DNA of 64,000 nucleotides from Methylobacterium sp. NEAU K (GCF_030700285.1 NZ_JAUYZJ010000010.1:102423-166422); one strand, 5' to 3'. Counted from the first letter of the stretch, positions 36,210-45,435 are shown. The notes: generated by a model not told the origin, from the letters alone. Numbers and translations: made by a program.

Positions 36210-39200
36210 TTATTCGGCGGCGGCCTGCGTCGGCTGATGCCGGGGGTCCGCCTCGGCCTGCCCCGCCTCGCCCTCTGCCACCGCCTTCCTCCGGAAGGCG
36301 CGCATCACCACCACGAAGAAGACGGGCACGAAGAACACCGCCAGCACGGTGGCGGTGATCATGCCGCCCATCACGCCGGTGCCGATCGCCTGCTGGCTCT
36401 TCGAGGCGGCGCCGGTGGCGATGGCCAGCGGCACCACGCCGAAGATGAAGGCGAGCGAGGTCATCACGATCGGCCGGAACCGGAGCGTGGACGCCTCCAC
36501 GGCGGCCTTCACCACCGAGGTCCCGGGCTTCCAGAGGTCACGCGCGAACTCGACGATCAGGATCGCGTTCTTGGCCGACAGGCCGATGATCGTGATCAGC
36601 CCGATCTTGAAGTACACGTCGTTGGGCATGCCGCGTAAGAACACGGCCGCCACCGCGCCGATCATGCCCAGCGGGATCACCAGCAGCACCGAGGCCGGGA
36701 TCGCCCAGCTCTCGTAGAGCGCGGCCAGGCACAGGAACACGATCAGCACCGAGAGCGCCAGCAGCAGGCTCGCCTGGCTGCCCGCCTGCTTCTCCTGGTA
36801 CGATTGCCCGGTCCAGGCGTAGCCGAAGCCCTTGGGCAGCTGGAGCATCAGCCGCTCCATCTCGTTGATCGCGTCGCCCGAGGTGTAGCCGGGGTTCGGC
36901 TCCCCGGTGAAGCGCACCGACTGGTAGCCGTTGAAGCCGACGATCTGGCTCGGCCCCATGCTCCATTTCAGCTCCGCGAAGGAGGACATCGGCACCATCG
37001 TTCCGCCGGCGTTTTTCACCGCGTAATTGAGGATGTCGGACGCGTTCATGCGCTGGAGTTGCTCGGCCTGCACGTAGACGCGCTGCATCTTGCCCCGGTT
37101 GGGGAAGTCGTTGGTGTAGACCGAGCCGAGGTTGAGCTGGATCGTGGCGTTGATGTCCTCGAACTTGACGCCGAGCGCCGCGGCCTTCTCGCGGTCGATC
37201 ACCAGCTCCGCCTGCGGGGTCGGCGGCAGGCCCTCGATCTTCACCTTCTGGAGGACGGGGCTCGCCTGGGCGAGCTTGAGCAGCTGGTCCTGGGCCGACA
37301 GGAGGGCCGCGTAGCCGCGGTTGGCCCGGTCCTGGAGGCGGAACGAGAAACCGGCCGCGTTGCCGAGATTGTCCACCGGCGGCGGTTCCTGCGCGTCCAC
37401 CGTGGCGTCGCGGTAGCTCGCCAGCGCCGCGTTGGTGCCGGCCACCAGGGCGGCGGCCGAATTCTGGGCGTCGCGCTCGTCCCAGGGCTTGAGGGTGACG
37501 AAGGCCTGGCTGGTGCTCGGGGCCTGGCCGGAGAACGAGAAGCCGTTGAGCATCGTCACGGTGGCGACGCCGGGCTGGGCCAGCAGGTGCTCCTCGACCC
37601 TTCGGTTGGCCTCCTGGGTGCGGTTGTAGGAGGCGCCCGGCGGCGTCTGGATGTCGACCGTGAAGAAGCCCTGGTCCTCCACGGGCAGGAAGCCCTCGGG
37701 CAGGTTGACGAACGCGTAGGCCGTACCCGCCACCAGGGCGAGGTAGACCAGCATCACACGCCCGGATTTCCGGATGAACCACGCGGTGCCGCGGCCGTAG
37801 CGGGTGGTCTCGCGGTCGACGAACCGGTTGAACATCCCGAACACGCCGCCCTTGGCGTGGCCGTGGCCCTTCGCCACCGGCTTCAGGAAGGTCGCGCACA
37901 GGGCCGGCGTCAGCGACAGGGCGAGGAGCGCCGAGAACGCGATGGAGGTCACCATCGCGATCGAGAACTGCCGGTAGATGATGCCCACCGAGCCGGGGAA
38001 GAACGCCATCGGGATGAACACGGCCATCAGCACCAGGGTGATGCCGATGATCGCCCCGGTGATCTGCCCCATGGCCTTCTTGGTGGCCTCCTTGGGGGGC
38101 AGACCCTCCTCGTTCATGATCCGCTCGACGTTCTCCACCACCACGATGGCGTCGTCGACCAGGATGCCGATGGCCAGCACCATGCCGAACATGGTGAGCA
38201 CGTTCACCGAGAAGCCCGAGATCCACATCACCGTCACCGTGCCCATCAGGGCGATCGGCACGACGATGGTGGGGATCAGGGTGTAGCGGATGTTCTGCAG
38301 GAACAGGAACATCACCAGGAACACCAGCACAACCGCCTCGACCAGGGTGTGCAGCACCTTCTCGATCGAGGCCTTCACGGCCGGGGTGATGTCGTACGGG
38401 ATGTCCCACTTCAGGTCCGGCGGGAAGAACTGCGACAGCTCCTCCATCTTGGCGCGGATCGCCTTGGCGGTCTCAAGGGCGTTGCCGTCGGGGGCCAGGG
38501 TCACCGAGATGCCGGCGGCGGGCCCGCCGTTCAGCCGCGTGGAGAACTGGTAGGCGTCGCCGCCGAGCTCGATCCGGGCCACGTCGCGCAGGCGGACGTT
38601 CGAGCCGTCCGGGTTGGCCCGCAGCACGATCGCGCCGAAATCCTCGATGGTGCCGAGCTGGCCCTTGACGATGATCGGCACGGTCACCGCCTGCCGGGTC
38701 GGGCTCGGCTGCGCGCCGACCGCCCCGGAGGCGACCTGGACGTTCTGGTTGCGGATCGCCTCGGTCACGTCCTCGGCGCTGAGCGAGAGCCCGCGCAGCT
38801 TGTCGGGATCGACCCAGACCCGCAGCGAGCGCTCGGTGGAGTACAGGGTCGCCCGCCCGACCCCGGGGATGCGCCGGATCTCGTTGATGACGTTGCGGAT
38901 CAGGAAGTCGCCGAGCCCGACCTCGTCCATCGACCCGTCCTTGGACACGAGGGTGATGATGTTGAGGGTCGCGGCCGAGGCCTCCTCCACCAGGATGCCC
39001 TGCTGGCGCACTTCCGCCGGAAGGCGCGCTTCCACGCGCTTGAGCCTGTTCTGCACCTCCACGGAGGCGAGCGCCGGGTCGGTGCCGGGCAGGAAGGTCG
39101 CCGTGATGTTGACCGAGCCGAACGAGTCGGTGGTCGACTCGAAGCTCATGATGTTGGCCGCGCCGTTCAGCTCGTCCTCGATCAGCCGGGTCGTGCCGAC

Positions 39201-39374
39201 GTAGAGGCTCTCCACCGAGGCGCCGGGATAGGCCGTGGACAGGGCGATCGAGGGCGGCGCGATCACCGGGTACTGCGCCACCGGCAGGTTCGGGATCGCC
39301 AGGGCGCCGCCGAGGCAGATGAACAGGGCCACCACCCAGGCGAAGACCGGCCGGTCGATGAAGAAGCGTGCCAT
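36210..39374 (-). CDS. RND multidrug efflux permease (HAE1 / AcrB-like)
   Basis: A 1054-aa inner-membrane proton-driven drug pump. It has 12 membrane helices and two large periplasmic domains. Helix 4 carries the proton-relay aspartate pair in GILVDDAIVVVENVER, the family block MARFFIDRPVFAWVVALFI opens the protein, and the second half has GLSAKNAILIVEFARD. It lies 9 nt downstream of its adaptor gene. No outer-membrane channel gene is next to it, so it probably recruits a TolC-type protein encoded elsewhere. Substrate range cannot be deduced. Confidence 0.95.
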   Translation of the reverse strand: MARFFIDRPVFAWVVALFICLGGALAIPNLPVAQYPVIAPPSIALSTAYPGASVESLYVGTTRLIEDELNGAANIMSFESTTDSFGSVNITATFLPGTDPALASVEVQNRLKRVEARLPAEVRQQGILVEEASAATLNIITLVSKDGSMDEVGLGDFLIRNVINEIRRIPGVGRATLYSTERSLRVWVDPDKLRGLSLSAEDVTEAIRNQNVQVASGAVGAQPSPTRQAVTVPIIVKGQLGTIEDFGAIVLRANPDGSNVRLRDVARIELGGDAYQFSTRLNGGPAAGISVTLAPDGNALETAKAIRAKMEELSQFFPPDLKWDIPYDITPAVKASIEKVLHTLVEAVVLVFLVMFLFLQNIRYTLIPTIVVPIALMGTVTVMWISGFSVNVLTMFGMVLAIGILVDDAIVVVENVERIMNEEGLPPKEATKKAMGQITGAIIGITLVLMAVFIPMAFFPGSVGIIYRQFSIAMVTSIAFSALLALSLTPALCATFLKPVAKGHGHAKGGVFGMFNRFVDRETTRYGRGTAWFIRKSGRVMLVYLALVAGTAYAFVNLPEGFLPVEDQGFFTVDIQTPPGASYNRTQEANRRVEEHLLAQPGVATVTMLNGFSFSGQAPSTSQAFVTLKPWDERDAQNSAAALVAGTNAALASYRDATVDAQEPPPVDNLGNAAGFSFRLQDRANRGYAALLSAQDQLLKLAQASPVLQKVKIEGLPPTPQAELVIDREKAAALGVKFEDINATIQLNLGSVYTNDFPNRGKMQRVYVQAEQLQRMNASDILNYAVKNAGGTMVPMSSFAELKWSMGPSQIVGFNGYQSVRFTGEPNPGYTSGDAINEMERLMLQLPKGFGYAWTGQSYQEKQAGSQASLLLALSVLIVFLCLAALYESWAIPASVLLVIPLGMIGAVAAVFLRGMPNDVYFKIGLITIIGLSAKNAILIVEFARDLWKPGTSVVKAAVEASTLRFRPIVMTSLAFIFGVVPLAIATGAASKSQQAIGTGVMGGMITATVLAVFFVPVFFVVVMRAFRRKAVAEGEAGQAEADPRHQPTQAAAE

Positions 39375-39383
39375 GATCGGGCT

Positions 39384-40679
39384 CTAGCGGTGCTGGGCGG
39401 CGGCTTGAGGCGCGGCTTGGGACGCGGTCTCCGCCTTGTCGGCCGGCTTGTCGGCGGTCTCGTCGGCGTCGTGCCGCGGGCCCGCCTCCCCGTGGACGGG
39501 AGTCTGGTCCACAGGCTTCACCTTCGCGCCCACGGTGATCTTCTGGACGCCGTCGACGATGACCCGCTCGCCGGCCTTGAGCCCGTCACGGATCAGCCAA
39601 TTCTGCCCGACCACCGGCCCGACTTCGACGGGCTGGCGCATCACCGTGTCGTCGGCCCGGACCAGCCAGACCTCGGCGCGGCCGTCGTCGGTGCGCTGGA
39701 TCGCCTGCTGCGGCACCGCGATCGCGTCGGAATCGATGCCCTGCTTGATCCGGGCGCGGACGTACATGCCGGGGAATAGCTCGTCATGCGGGTTTGGGAA
39801 CTGCACCCGCAGGGTCACCTGGCCGGTGCTCGGATCGGCGGTAACGTCCGAGAACAGCAGGCGACCCGCCAGCGGATAGAGCGAGCCGTCGTCCATGATC
39901 AGGTGGACGTTGGCGGTGTTCTCCTCCAGCCGCGCGAGCTCGCCGCTGGCAAGATCCCGGCGCAGGCGGTTCAGCTCGCCCACGGACTGGGTGATGTCGA
40001 CGTAGATCGGATCGAGCTGCTGGATCGTGGCGAGCGCGCCGGTGGAGCCCGGTTCGATCAGCGTCCCCTCGGTGAGGAGCGCCCGGCCGATGCGGCCGGT
40101 GATCGGCGCGCGCACGTCGGTCCAGCCGAGGTTGAGCTGCGCCCGGTCGCGGGTCGCCTTCGCGCCCGCGACCTCGGCCTCCGCCTGCTTCTTGCCGGCG
40201 AAGGCGGCATCGTACTGCGCCTGGCTGGCGGTCGCCCGGGTCAGCAGCTGCTCGAGCCGGTCGGCCTGCTGGCGGGCGAGCACCAGGGCGGCCTCCTGGC
40301 GGGCGAGCGCCGCCTCCGCGCTCGCCAGTTCGACCTCGTAGGGGGCCGGGTCGATCTTGTAGAGGATATCGCCTTCCTTGACCTGGCTGCCCTGCTCGAA
40401 CAGGCGCTTGACCACGAGCCCCGAGACCCGCGACCGGACTTCGGCGATACGCATTGGCGCCACCCGGCCCGGCAGGTCGCGCAGGTATGGAATCGCCTGC
40501 GGCGTCACCGTGACGAAGCCCACCTCCGGCACCGGCGGCGTGGGCGCGGTCGCCTGCTTCGGGTTGCAGGCCCCGAGGCCGAGCAGAAGCAGGGCCGCGG
40601 GCCAGATCGCGGTCGAATGGCGTGCGGTCGGGCGGGCCGAGGCCCCGGGCAGGGTTCTGGCGGACGTGGTGCGGGTCAC
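39384..40679 (-). CDS. RND efflux periplasmic adaptor lipoprotein (AcrA-like)
   Basis: A 431-aa membrane-fusion protein. GTG 40679 lies 11 nt after AGGAG and gives a signal peptide ending in the lipobox LGAC, so it is a lipoprotein. The order is beta-barrel/lipoyl half, alpha-hairpin (about 110-180, Ala/Gln-rich coiled coil), lipoyl half with GWTDVRAPITGRIGR, then barrel and proximal domains, ending in a disordered Ala/Asp/Lys tail of about 40 residues. It is the first gene of the two-gene efflux operon. No TetR or MarR regulator is beside it. Confidence 0.92.
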   Translation of the reverse strand: MTRTTSARTLPGASARPTARHSTAIWPAALLLLGLGACNPKQATAPTPPVPEVGFVTVTPQAIPYLRDLPGRVAPMRIAEVRSRVSGLVVKRLFEQGSQVKEGDILYKIDPAPYEVELASAEAALARQEAALVLARQQADRLEQLLTRATASQAQYDAAFAGKKQAEAEVAGAKATRDRAQLNLGWTDVRAPITGRIGRALLTEGTLIEPGSTGALATIQQLDPIYVDITQSVGELNRLRRDLASGELARLEENTANVHLIMDDGSLYPLAGRLLFSDVTADPSTGQVTLRVQFPNPHDELFPGMYVRARIKQGIDSDAIAVPQQAIQRTDDGRAEVWLVRADDTVMRQPVEVGPVVGQNWLIRDGLKAGERVIVDGVQKITVGAKVKPVDQTPVHGEAGPRHDADETADKPADKAETASQAAPQAAAQHR

Positions 40680-40827
40680 GGGTTCCGACGCTCCTGAAAA
40701 AACATGCGTCTGCTGAAGCCGGCGCGGAAAGGCCGCGCCTCGTCGAGGCGGATCGCGCGCGCCGGTTGGGCGGGGATCGGGAGAGGCGAACGCGCTCATA
40801 GCGGCGCCTCGGGCGAGGCCGTACGGC

Positions 40828-41220
40828 TCAGGCCGCCCGTGGAGGCCGGTGCAGAGAGCCGCCCGGCTCAGAGGTCGGCGCGACCACCGAGGCATAGCCA
40901 TAGGATGCGGCAGCGGCATGACGGGGCTGCGGCCCCTCCACCGGCGCACGCGGAAGCCCCAGGTCGGTGAGGATCTCGATGTCGGCAGCGCAGATGTCGG
41001 TGCGGTCGAAGCTCGACCGGCCAGCCTCGGGGGCCGAAGCCTGCGCGTCCGACAGGAACGCCACGGCCAGGCCGGCAACCGGACAGCCGGGTCCGTCCAG
41101 CGCCGCGGCCGGGGCGGGCCGGGGCAAGGCCGCCAGCGCGGCCGCCGCGACGACGAGCACTGCCAGCACGGCGAGGCCCCGGGCGAGGCGGTCCGGCGTA
41201 CCCGCGACGCGGCGGACCAT
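40828..41220 (-). CDS. Hypothetical secreted or membrane-anchored protein
   Basis: A 130-aa protein from ATG 41220. Residues about 13-36 are a strong hydrophobic segment ending PAPAAA, a signal peptide or anchor. The rest has two cysteines (GPGCPVAG and TDICAADIEILTDLGLP) and a low-complexity tail. I do not recognise the family. The coding call rests on the hydrophobic start and GC-rich third positions. It is upstream of the efflux operon on the same strand, 148 nt away. Confidence 0.5.
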   Translation of the reverse strand: MVRRVAGTPDRLARGLAVLAVLVVAAAALAALPRPAPAAALDGPGCPVAGLAVAFLSDAQASAPEAGRSSFDRTDICAADIEILTDLGLPRAPVEGPQPRHAAAASYGYASVVAPTSEPGGSLHRPPRAA

Positions 41221-41525
41221 GATGGCGACGGATCGGATCACGACCCGGAGATAAGCACGACCTTCCCCGGGCGCAATCACCCCCGGCGTCGCGCCGGCAA
41301 CCGGGTGTTGCGCGGAGCCCACAGGGGCGGTCGGATTCGCCCGTCCCGCCGGGCCGGCCTCAACCTTGCCGCGAATTCCGTGCCGGCTGTCCCGAACGGC
41401 CGCGCGGCAACCGCGACGGCGCGGGCAGCGGCTGCCGGTGCGGCGGACGAGGCGATGCAACACGCCGCCGGCGTGCTTTCCGCCGATCATGGAATGCACG
41501 CCGGCGACAGCGGAGGACAGAGAAC

Positions 41526-42086
41526 ATGTCGAGACGGATCGCGATGCTCGGCCTCGCCGGGCTCCTGCTCGGGAGCGCCCCCGCTTCCGCCAACCCGTTG
41601 GACAGGGGGCCGATCGCGGACTTCCTCAACGTCTTCCGCAGCCAGGCGATTCCGCGCGACACGGTCGCCTGGACCGGCAAGGAGAGGCCCGGCACCATCG
41701 TGGTCTCGACGCGCCAGCGCCGGCTCTACTACGTGCTCGGCGGCGGCGCGGCGATCCGCTACGGCGTGGGCGTCGGCCGGCAGGGCTTCTCCTGGTCCGG
41801 CACCAAGACGGTCACGATGAAGAAGGAGTGGCCGGACTGGCGCCCGCCGCAGCAGATGCTGGCCCGCCGCCCGGACCTGCCGCGCTACATGGCCGGCGGT
41901 CAGGACAACCCCCTCGGGGCCCGCGCCCTCTATCTCGGCTCCTCGCTCTACAGGATCCACGGCTCGAATGAGCCCGAGACGATGGGTGCGGCTGTCTCGT
42001 CGGGTTGCATCCGCATGACCAACAAGGACGTGGTCGACCTCTACGACCGGGTCCGGGTCGGCACCAAGGTGGTCGTGCGCGACTGA
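41526..42086 (+). CDS. L,D-transpeptidase (YkuD/ErfK family)
   Basis: A 186-aa periplasmic enzyme that makes 3-3 peptidoglycan cross-links or attaches proteins to the wall. A signal peptide covers about 1-22. The YkuD domain (about 55-185) starts TIVVSTRQRRLYYVLG and ends with the active-site signature H145-G-S ... S-S-G-C161-I-R-M, with Cys161 as nucleophile. Paralogues of this type are numerous in Rhizobiales. It is monocistronic. Confidence 0.92.
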   Translation: MSRRIAMLGLAGLLLGSAPASANPLDRGPIADFLNVFRSQAIPRDTVAWTGKERPGTIVVSTRQRRLYYVLGGGAAIRYGVGVGRQGFSWSGTKTVTMKKEWPDWRPPQQMLARRPDLPRYMAGGQDNPLGARALYLGSSLYRIHGSNEPETMGAAVSSGCIRMTNKDVVDLYDRVRVGTKVVVRD

Positions 42087-42198
42087 CGGAACCAGGGCGG
42101 GGCGCCGTCGGGCGCCCCCACCGTCCGCGATCCGGAGCGGCGCGCGCTCCGGGCCCGGCGCTCTGTCCCGACCGTGGGCGTTCGGCTACCATCGCCGC

Positions 42199-42828
42199 AT
42201 GATCAGACGTGCCGATTCTCGTCCGATGCTCCGGCTCGCGGCCGCCCTCCTGCTCGGCGGCTGCATCCTGCCTGCGGGTCCCGCCACGGCCCAGGCACTC
42301 CTGCCGTCCGTGGGCTTCGCGCCGCTGCCCTCCTTCGCCTGGCCCCAGCCCGCCGACGACGACGCGAGCCGCTGGACCGGCTCCTACGCCCGCCTGTCGA
42401 CCGGATTCGCGGTCGTGGCATCCCGGCATTCGGGCAGCTACGCGGGCCCGACCGTCGGTTTCGAGGGCGGCCGGATGTGGCAGGAAGGCCGGATCCTCTA
42501 CGGCATCAGCGGCGGCCTCGACTATCTGGCCGGCCTCGACGGCGGCCTCACGCCCGGCTTCGGGCGCGCCACCTATGCAAGCGACTTCGCCGGAGCCCTG
42601 CATGTGAAAGTCGGCACCCTGCTGACGCCGGACGTGCTGCTCTACGCCAAGACCGGGGCCGTGGCCGTGCACGAGATGGTGCGCGCCGGGCCGACCCCGG
42701 TCTCGCCGCCCTTCACGCGCCAGGACATCGCGGTGCGGCCTGTGGCGGGCGTCGGCGTCGAGTGGGCGGTCACGGACCGGCTCTCGCTGGCGGTCGAGGC
42801 GGGTGTGGTGGGCAACGGGCTTCGCTGA
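42199..42828 (+). CDS. Small outer-membrane beta-barrel protein
   Basis: A 209-aa protein with a signal peptide (about 10-32, AAALLLGGCILPAGPATAQA). The rest has alternating hydrophobic/polar stretches with many Gly and aromatic residues (GSYARLSTGFAVVASRHSG, GPTVGFEGGRMWQEGRILYG, VGVEWAVTDRLSLAVEAGVV), as in eight-stranded opacity-type porins common in Methylobacterium and Bartonella (Omp25/31-like). The GGC could be a lipobox but lies in the middle of the hydrophobic stretch. Function unknown. It converges on the mesaconyl-CoA hydratase gene. Confidence 0.65.
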   Translation: MIRRADSRPMLRLAAALLLGGCILPAGPATAQALLPSVGFAPLPSFAWPQPADDDASRWTGSYARLSTGFAVVASRHSGSYAGPTVGFEGGRMWQEGRILYGISGGLDYLAGLDGGLTPGFGRATYASDFAGALHVKVGTLLTPDVLLYAKTGAVAVHEMVRAGPTPVSPPFTRQDIAVRPVAGVGVEWAVTDRLSLAVEAGVVGNGLR

Positions 42829-42868
42829 ACGTGATGGCGCCGCCCCCGACAGCCGCGCCTCGCGCGCC

Positions 42869-43918
42869 CTATTTCGGCACGAACGCCCAGTAGTCGAGGT
42901 CGAGGATCACGGCCGGATCGTAGCCCTCGCCCGCCCGGTCCGGGAAGGCGCCGCAGGCCTGATTCTTGGTGGCGACCGTGCGCAGGCGCAGGAGCCCGAC
43001 ATCGTCGCGGCCGATATCGGCCGCGACCAGCACCTCACTCCAGGCATAGACCGTGTCGCCGGCAAACAGCGGCGCCACGTGGCGGCCGGCGTTGATGCCC
43101 GCAAGCGCGAAGGCGTTGGCCAGACCATTGAAGCTGAGCGCCCGGGCCAGGGAGATCACGTGTCCGCCGTAGATCAGGCGGCGGCCGAAGCGGGTATCCT
43201 TGGCGGCCAAGCCGTCGAAATGGACCTTGGCGGTGTTCTGGAACAGGCGCGTGGCGATCTGGTGCTCCGCCTCCTCGACGGTCATGCCGTCGACATGGTC
43301 GATCTTCTCCCCGACCGCGTAGTCATGGAAGCGGTGGGGGCTGCCGGCGAGGTCCGTGTCGTAGGCGCCGGCCGAGAGCTTCGGCAGGGCGCCCGCAAGA
43401 TCCTGCGGATCGACCACCTTGGCGAGGCTCGGCACGTGCTCCTCGGCGATCGCGGCCCCGGGGTCGCGCTTGCGCACCAGGACCCAGCGGCAATAGCTCA
43501 GCACGGTCTCGCCGGCCTCGTCGGAGCCCACCGAGCGCACGTAGACCACGCCGGTCTGCCGGTTTGAGCTCTCCTTGAGGCCGATCACCTCGGAGACGGT
43601 CGACAGGGTCTCCCCCGGATAGACCGGCCGCCGGAAGCCGCCCTCCGCGTAGCCGAGATTGGCCAGCGCGTTGAGGGATACGTCCGGCACGGTCTTGCCG
43701 AACACCATGTGGAAGGTGAGCAGGTCGTCCAGCGGGCTCTTCGGATACCCGAAGGCGCGCGCGAACGCGTCCGATGATTGCACGGCGAAGCGCGGGCCGT
43801 AGAGGCCCGTGTAGAGCGCCACATCGCCCACCGTCACGGTGCGCGGCGTGGCGTGGCGGATGGTCTCGCCGAGGCGGAAATCCTCGAAGAAGCGGCCTGG
43901 ATTGGTCTTCACGGGCAT
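42869..43918 (-). CDS. mcd: Mesaconyl-CoA hydratase (MaoC tandem hotdog)
   Basis: A 349-aa double-hotdog MaoC-family hydratase that interconverts mesaconyl-CoA and beta-methylmalyl-CoA in the ethylmalonyl-CoA pathway, which Methylobacterium uses to regenerate glyoxylate for the serine cycle. The start KTNPGRFFEDFRLGETIRHA, the RLIYGGHVISLARAL block with its active-site His, and the length fit that enzyme rather than single-domain MaoC hydratases. Names used elsewhere include mch and meaC. It is 6 nt downstream of yggT. The direct partner enzymes (ecm, mcl) are not in this window. Confidence 0.85.
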   Translation of the reverse strand: MPVKTNPGRFFEDFRLGETIRHATPRTVTVGDVALYTGLYGPRFAVQSSDAFARAFGYPKSPLDDLLTFHMVFGKTVPDVSLNALANLGYAEGGFRRPVYPGETLSTVSEVIGLKESSNRQTGVVYVRSVGSDEAGETVLSYCRWVLVRKRDPGAAIAEEHVPSLAKVVDPQDLAGALPKLSAGAYDTDLAGSPHRFHDYAVGEKIDHVDGMTVEEAEHQIATRLFQNTAKVHFDGLAAKDTRFGRRLIYGGHVISLARALSFNGLANAFALAGINAGRHVAPLFAGDTVYAWSEVLVAADIGRDDVGLLRLRTVATKNQACGAFPDRAGEGYDPAVILDLDYWAFVPK

Positions 43919-43924
43919 TCGATC

Positions 43925-44227
43925 CTACTGCGCGTAGATATAGGCCTGAGGCACAGCGTATTCATGCAACAAGCGGCTGATGAACAACAGCAGGAGGATC
44001 AGGATGATCGGCGAGATGTCGACGCCGCCGAGATTGGGCAGCAGGTTGCGGATCGGCCGCAGCACCGGCTCGGTGATCCGGTAGAGCACCTCGCCGATCT
44101 GGGCGACCAGGGGATTGCGCACATTCACCACGTTGAACGCCACGAGCCAGCTCAAGACCGCGCTGGCGATGAGGACGTAGATGAAGAGCTGGACGACCGT
44201 GTCGAAGAGCCAGATCAGGGCGTTCAT
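43925..44227 (-). CDS. YggT-family membrane protein
   Basis: A 100-aa protein with two YggT helices (about 8-30 and 68-88) separated by the conserved VRNPLVAQIGEVLYRITEPVLRPIR stretch, of which the TEPVLRPIR core is diagnostic. YggT proteins are linked to osmotic stress, SepF-like division and K+ handling in different bacteria; no role is proven here. It is followed after 6 nt by the mesaconyl-CoA hydratase gene. Confidence 0.88.
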   Translation of the reverse strand: MNALIWLFDTVVQLFIYVLIASAVLSWLVAFNVVNVRNPLVAQIGEVLYRITEPVLRPIRNLLPNLGGVDISPIILILLLLFISRLLHEYAVPQAYIYAQ

Positions 44228-44305
44228 GCGGGTCCGCGCGCTATCCTCGGGGCGCCCGCGTCCCAGCGCCGGATCGGCGCGCGGCGGGCGGCGTTGAAAC
44301 AGGAA

Positions 44306-44335
44306 TTGACAGGCTGAGCCGCCCGCGCCTACAAG
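44306..44335 (+). promoter_or_regulatory. Predicted sigma-70 promoter of tRNA-Ala
   Basis: TTGACA at 44306-44311 and TACAAG at 44330-44335 are separated by 18 nt, and the mature tRNA begins 14 nt after the -10 box. The -35 box is a perfect consensus. This is the clearest promoter seen in the window. Confidence 0.7.
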
Positions 44336-44349
44336 GCCGGCGCCTCGAC

Positions 44350-44437
<88 letters not shown>

Positions 44438-44732
44438 GAAAAGTCAGCGTCCTGCGCTCGTGGCGATAGTGCTGTCGCGGCAGGCGCTTAGCGGTGATCC
44501 ACAGGGACGCTCGCCACCGGCTGACCGCAGGCTTGAAGGCGCCCCCGTTCTCGACGGCGGGTCTGTCGTTTTCCCGACCCTCCGGCTGACGGAAGTTCAG
44601 AGACCGTTCCGCATCCCGCCATGAGACGCGGGTTCGCAGGGATAGTGCGCTGTCGAGGAGCCGTGCCGCGAGGATCAGGAACTGAACCGCTCCGGGTTTT
44701 CCGGAGGCTCCAGATCTTGCGAGGATGGAGCC

Positions 44733-45059
44733 ATGACGAAGAGAACCCCACCCTTTTCGCCTGAAGTCCGCGAGCGCGCGGTGCGGATAGTGCTGGAGCA
44801 CCAAGGGGACAACGCCTCACAATACGGCGCGATCCGCTCGATCGCGGCCAAGATCGGCTGCTCGGGCGAGACACTGAGGAACTGGGTTCGCCAAGCCGAG
44901 CGCGACCGGGGCGTGCGGGCGGGGCAGACGACGGACGAGCGCGAGCGGATCAAGGCGCTGGAGCGGGAAGTGCGCGAACTCCGGCTGGCCAATGAGATCC
45001 TGAGGAAGGCGTCGGCGTATTTTGCGATGGCGGAGCTCGACCGCCGGTCGCGGACATGA
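44733..45059 (+). CDS. IS3-family transposase OrfA
   Basis: A 108-aa OrfA protein of the IS3 group. Residues 1-60 are the helix-turn-helix ([17 protein letters not shown], then [20 protein letters not shown]) and about 68-97 form the leucine-zipper coiled coil ([20 protein letters not shown]), which in active elements mediates OrfA-OrfAB contacts. Its stop overlaps the orfB start in an ATGA arrangement. Since orfB is broken, the protein can at most act as a DNA-binding repressor of related elements. Confidence 0.88.
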   Translation: MTKRTPPFSPEVRERAVRIVLEHQGDNASQYGAIRSIAAKIGCSGETLRNWVRQAERDRGVRAGQTTDERERIKALEREVRELRLANEILRKASAYFAMAELDRRSRT

Positions 45060-45121
45060 TCGCCTTCATCGACAAGCACCGGGACGCCTCTACGGGGTCG
45101 AGCCAATCTGCAGGATGCTGC
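45056..45121 (+). pseudogene. IS3-family orfB 5' fragment, frameshifted and truncated
   Basis: Begins ATGATCGCCTTCATCGACA at 45056, the normal OrfB start (MIAFID). After the codons for HRD, near 45085, the frame shifts; the next frame reads LYGVEPICRMLLIAPA, the expected OrfB continuation. Homology stops near 45121, where the sequence turns into the start of an IS110-family transposase on the other strand. Clearly a remnant. Confidence 0.75.
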
Positions 45122-45122
45122 T

Positions 45123-45197
45123 GATCGCCCCGGCGACGTGGACATCCTTGTGCGTGTCGACGCCGATGACGACGGCGTCCGATGCGATAGCGTGCAT
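45123..45197 (-). pseudogene. IS110-family transposase N-terminal fragment
   Basis: On the minus strand from ATG 45197 the frame reads MHAIASDAVVIGVDTHKDVH then VAGAI. The GVDTHKDVHVA block is the signature N-terminus of IS110-family DEDD transposases, holding the first catalytic aspartate of the RuvC-like domain (D14 here). Only about 25 codons of a protein that is normally 320-400 aa remain before fusion to IS3 sequence near 45122. The upstream non-coding arm is kept (next feature). Confidence 0.75.
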
Positions 45198-45435
45198 ACG
45201 GGTCCTTCAGGTCGGTAGAACCCGAAGGCGATCTGCGAGCGGACAGGACTGTGACGGGACGGCACTCCCTCAAGCTCCTATCAGGTCACGTCTCGTGACG
45301 CCCCGGGTGCAGCCTGGAGGGCCGACAGATCAACGCCATGACACGTGGTCAATCGTAAGCACGGGTCAGGCCTCCCAGGCTGCACGCACCTTCTCACAGT
45401 CGTAGCAGCCGCCCGTCCGGCTCATGGATGGCCTC
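45198..45435 (-). mobile_element. 5' non-coding arm of IS110-family remnant
   Basis: About 238 nt between the IS110 start codon and the point near 45435 where IS3 copy 2 resumes. No gene. It is structured: GTCACG (45285-45290) pairs with CGTGAC (45294-45299), and GTGCAGCCTGGAGG (45307-45320) pairs, with one extra base, with CCTCCCAGGCTGCAC (45371-45385). In IS110-group elements the left non-coding end upstream of the transposase encodes the bridge RNA that guides target choice (recent literature as remembered). This arm has a suitable length and position for such a relic, but no guide loops were assigned. Confidence 0.45.

Larger units (their letters stand above)
44683..45122 (+). mobile_element. 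IS3-family element remnant (copy 1)
   Basis: The left end is visible as TGAACCGCTCCGGG from 44683, a typical IS3-family terminal inverted repeat (first bases TGAACCG). orfA (44733-45059) is intact but orfB breaks off after about 22 codons and the right end is missing, replaced by IS110-derived DNA. The element is therefore not mobile by itself. Between the tRNA and 44683 there are about 245 nt with no recognisable gene. Confidence 0.8.

Noticed and set aside
36804..39779. Nearly 1000-codon plus-strand frame opposite the RND pump
   Set aside because: GC-rich antisense frames stay open by chance; the minus-strand RND protein is unmistakable.
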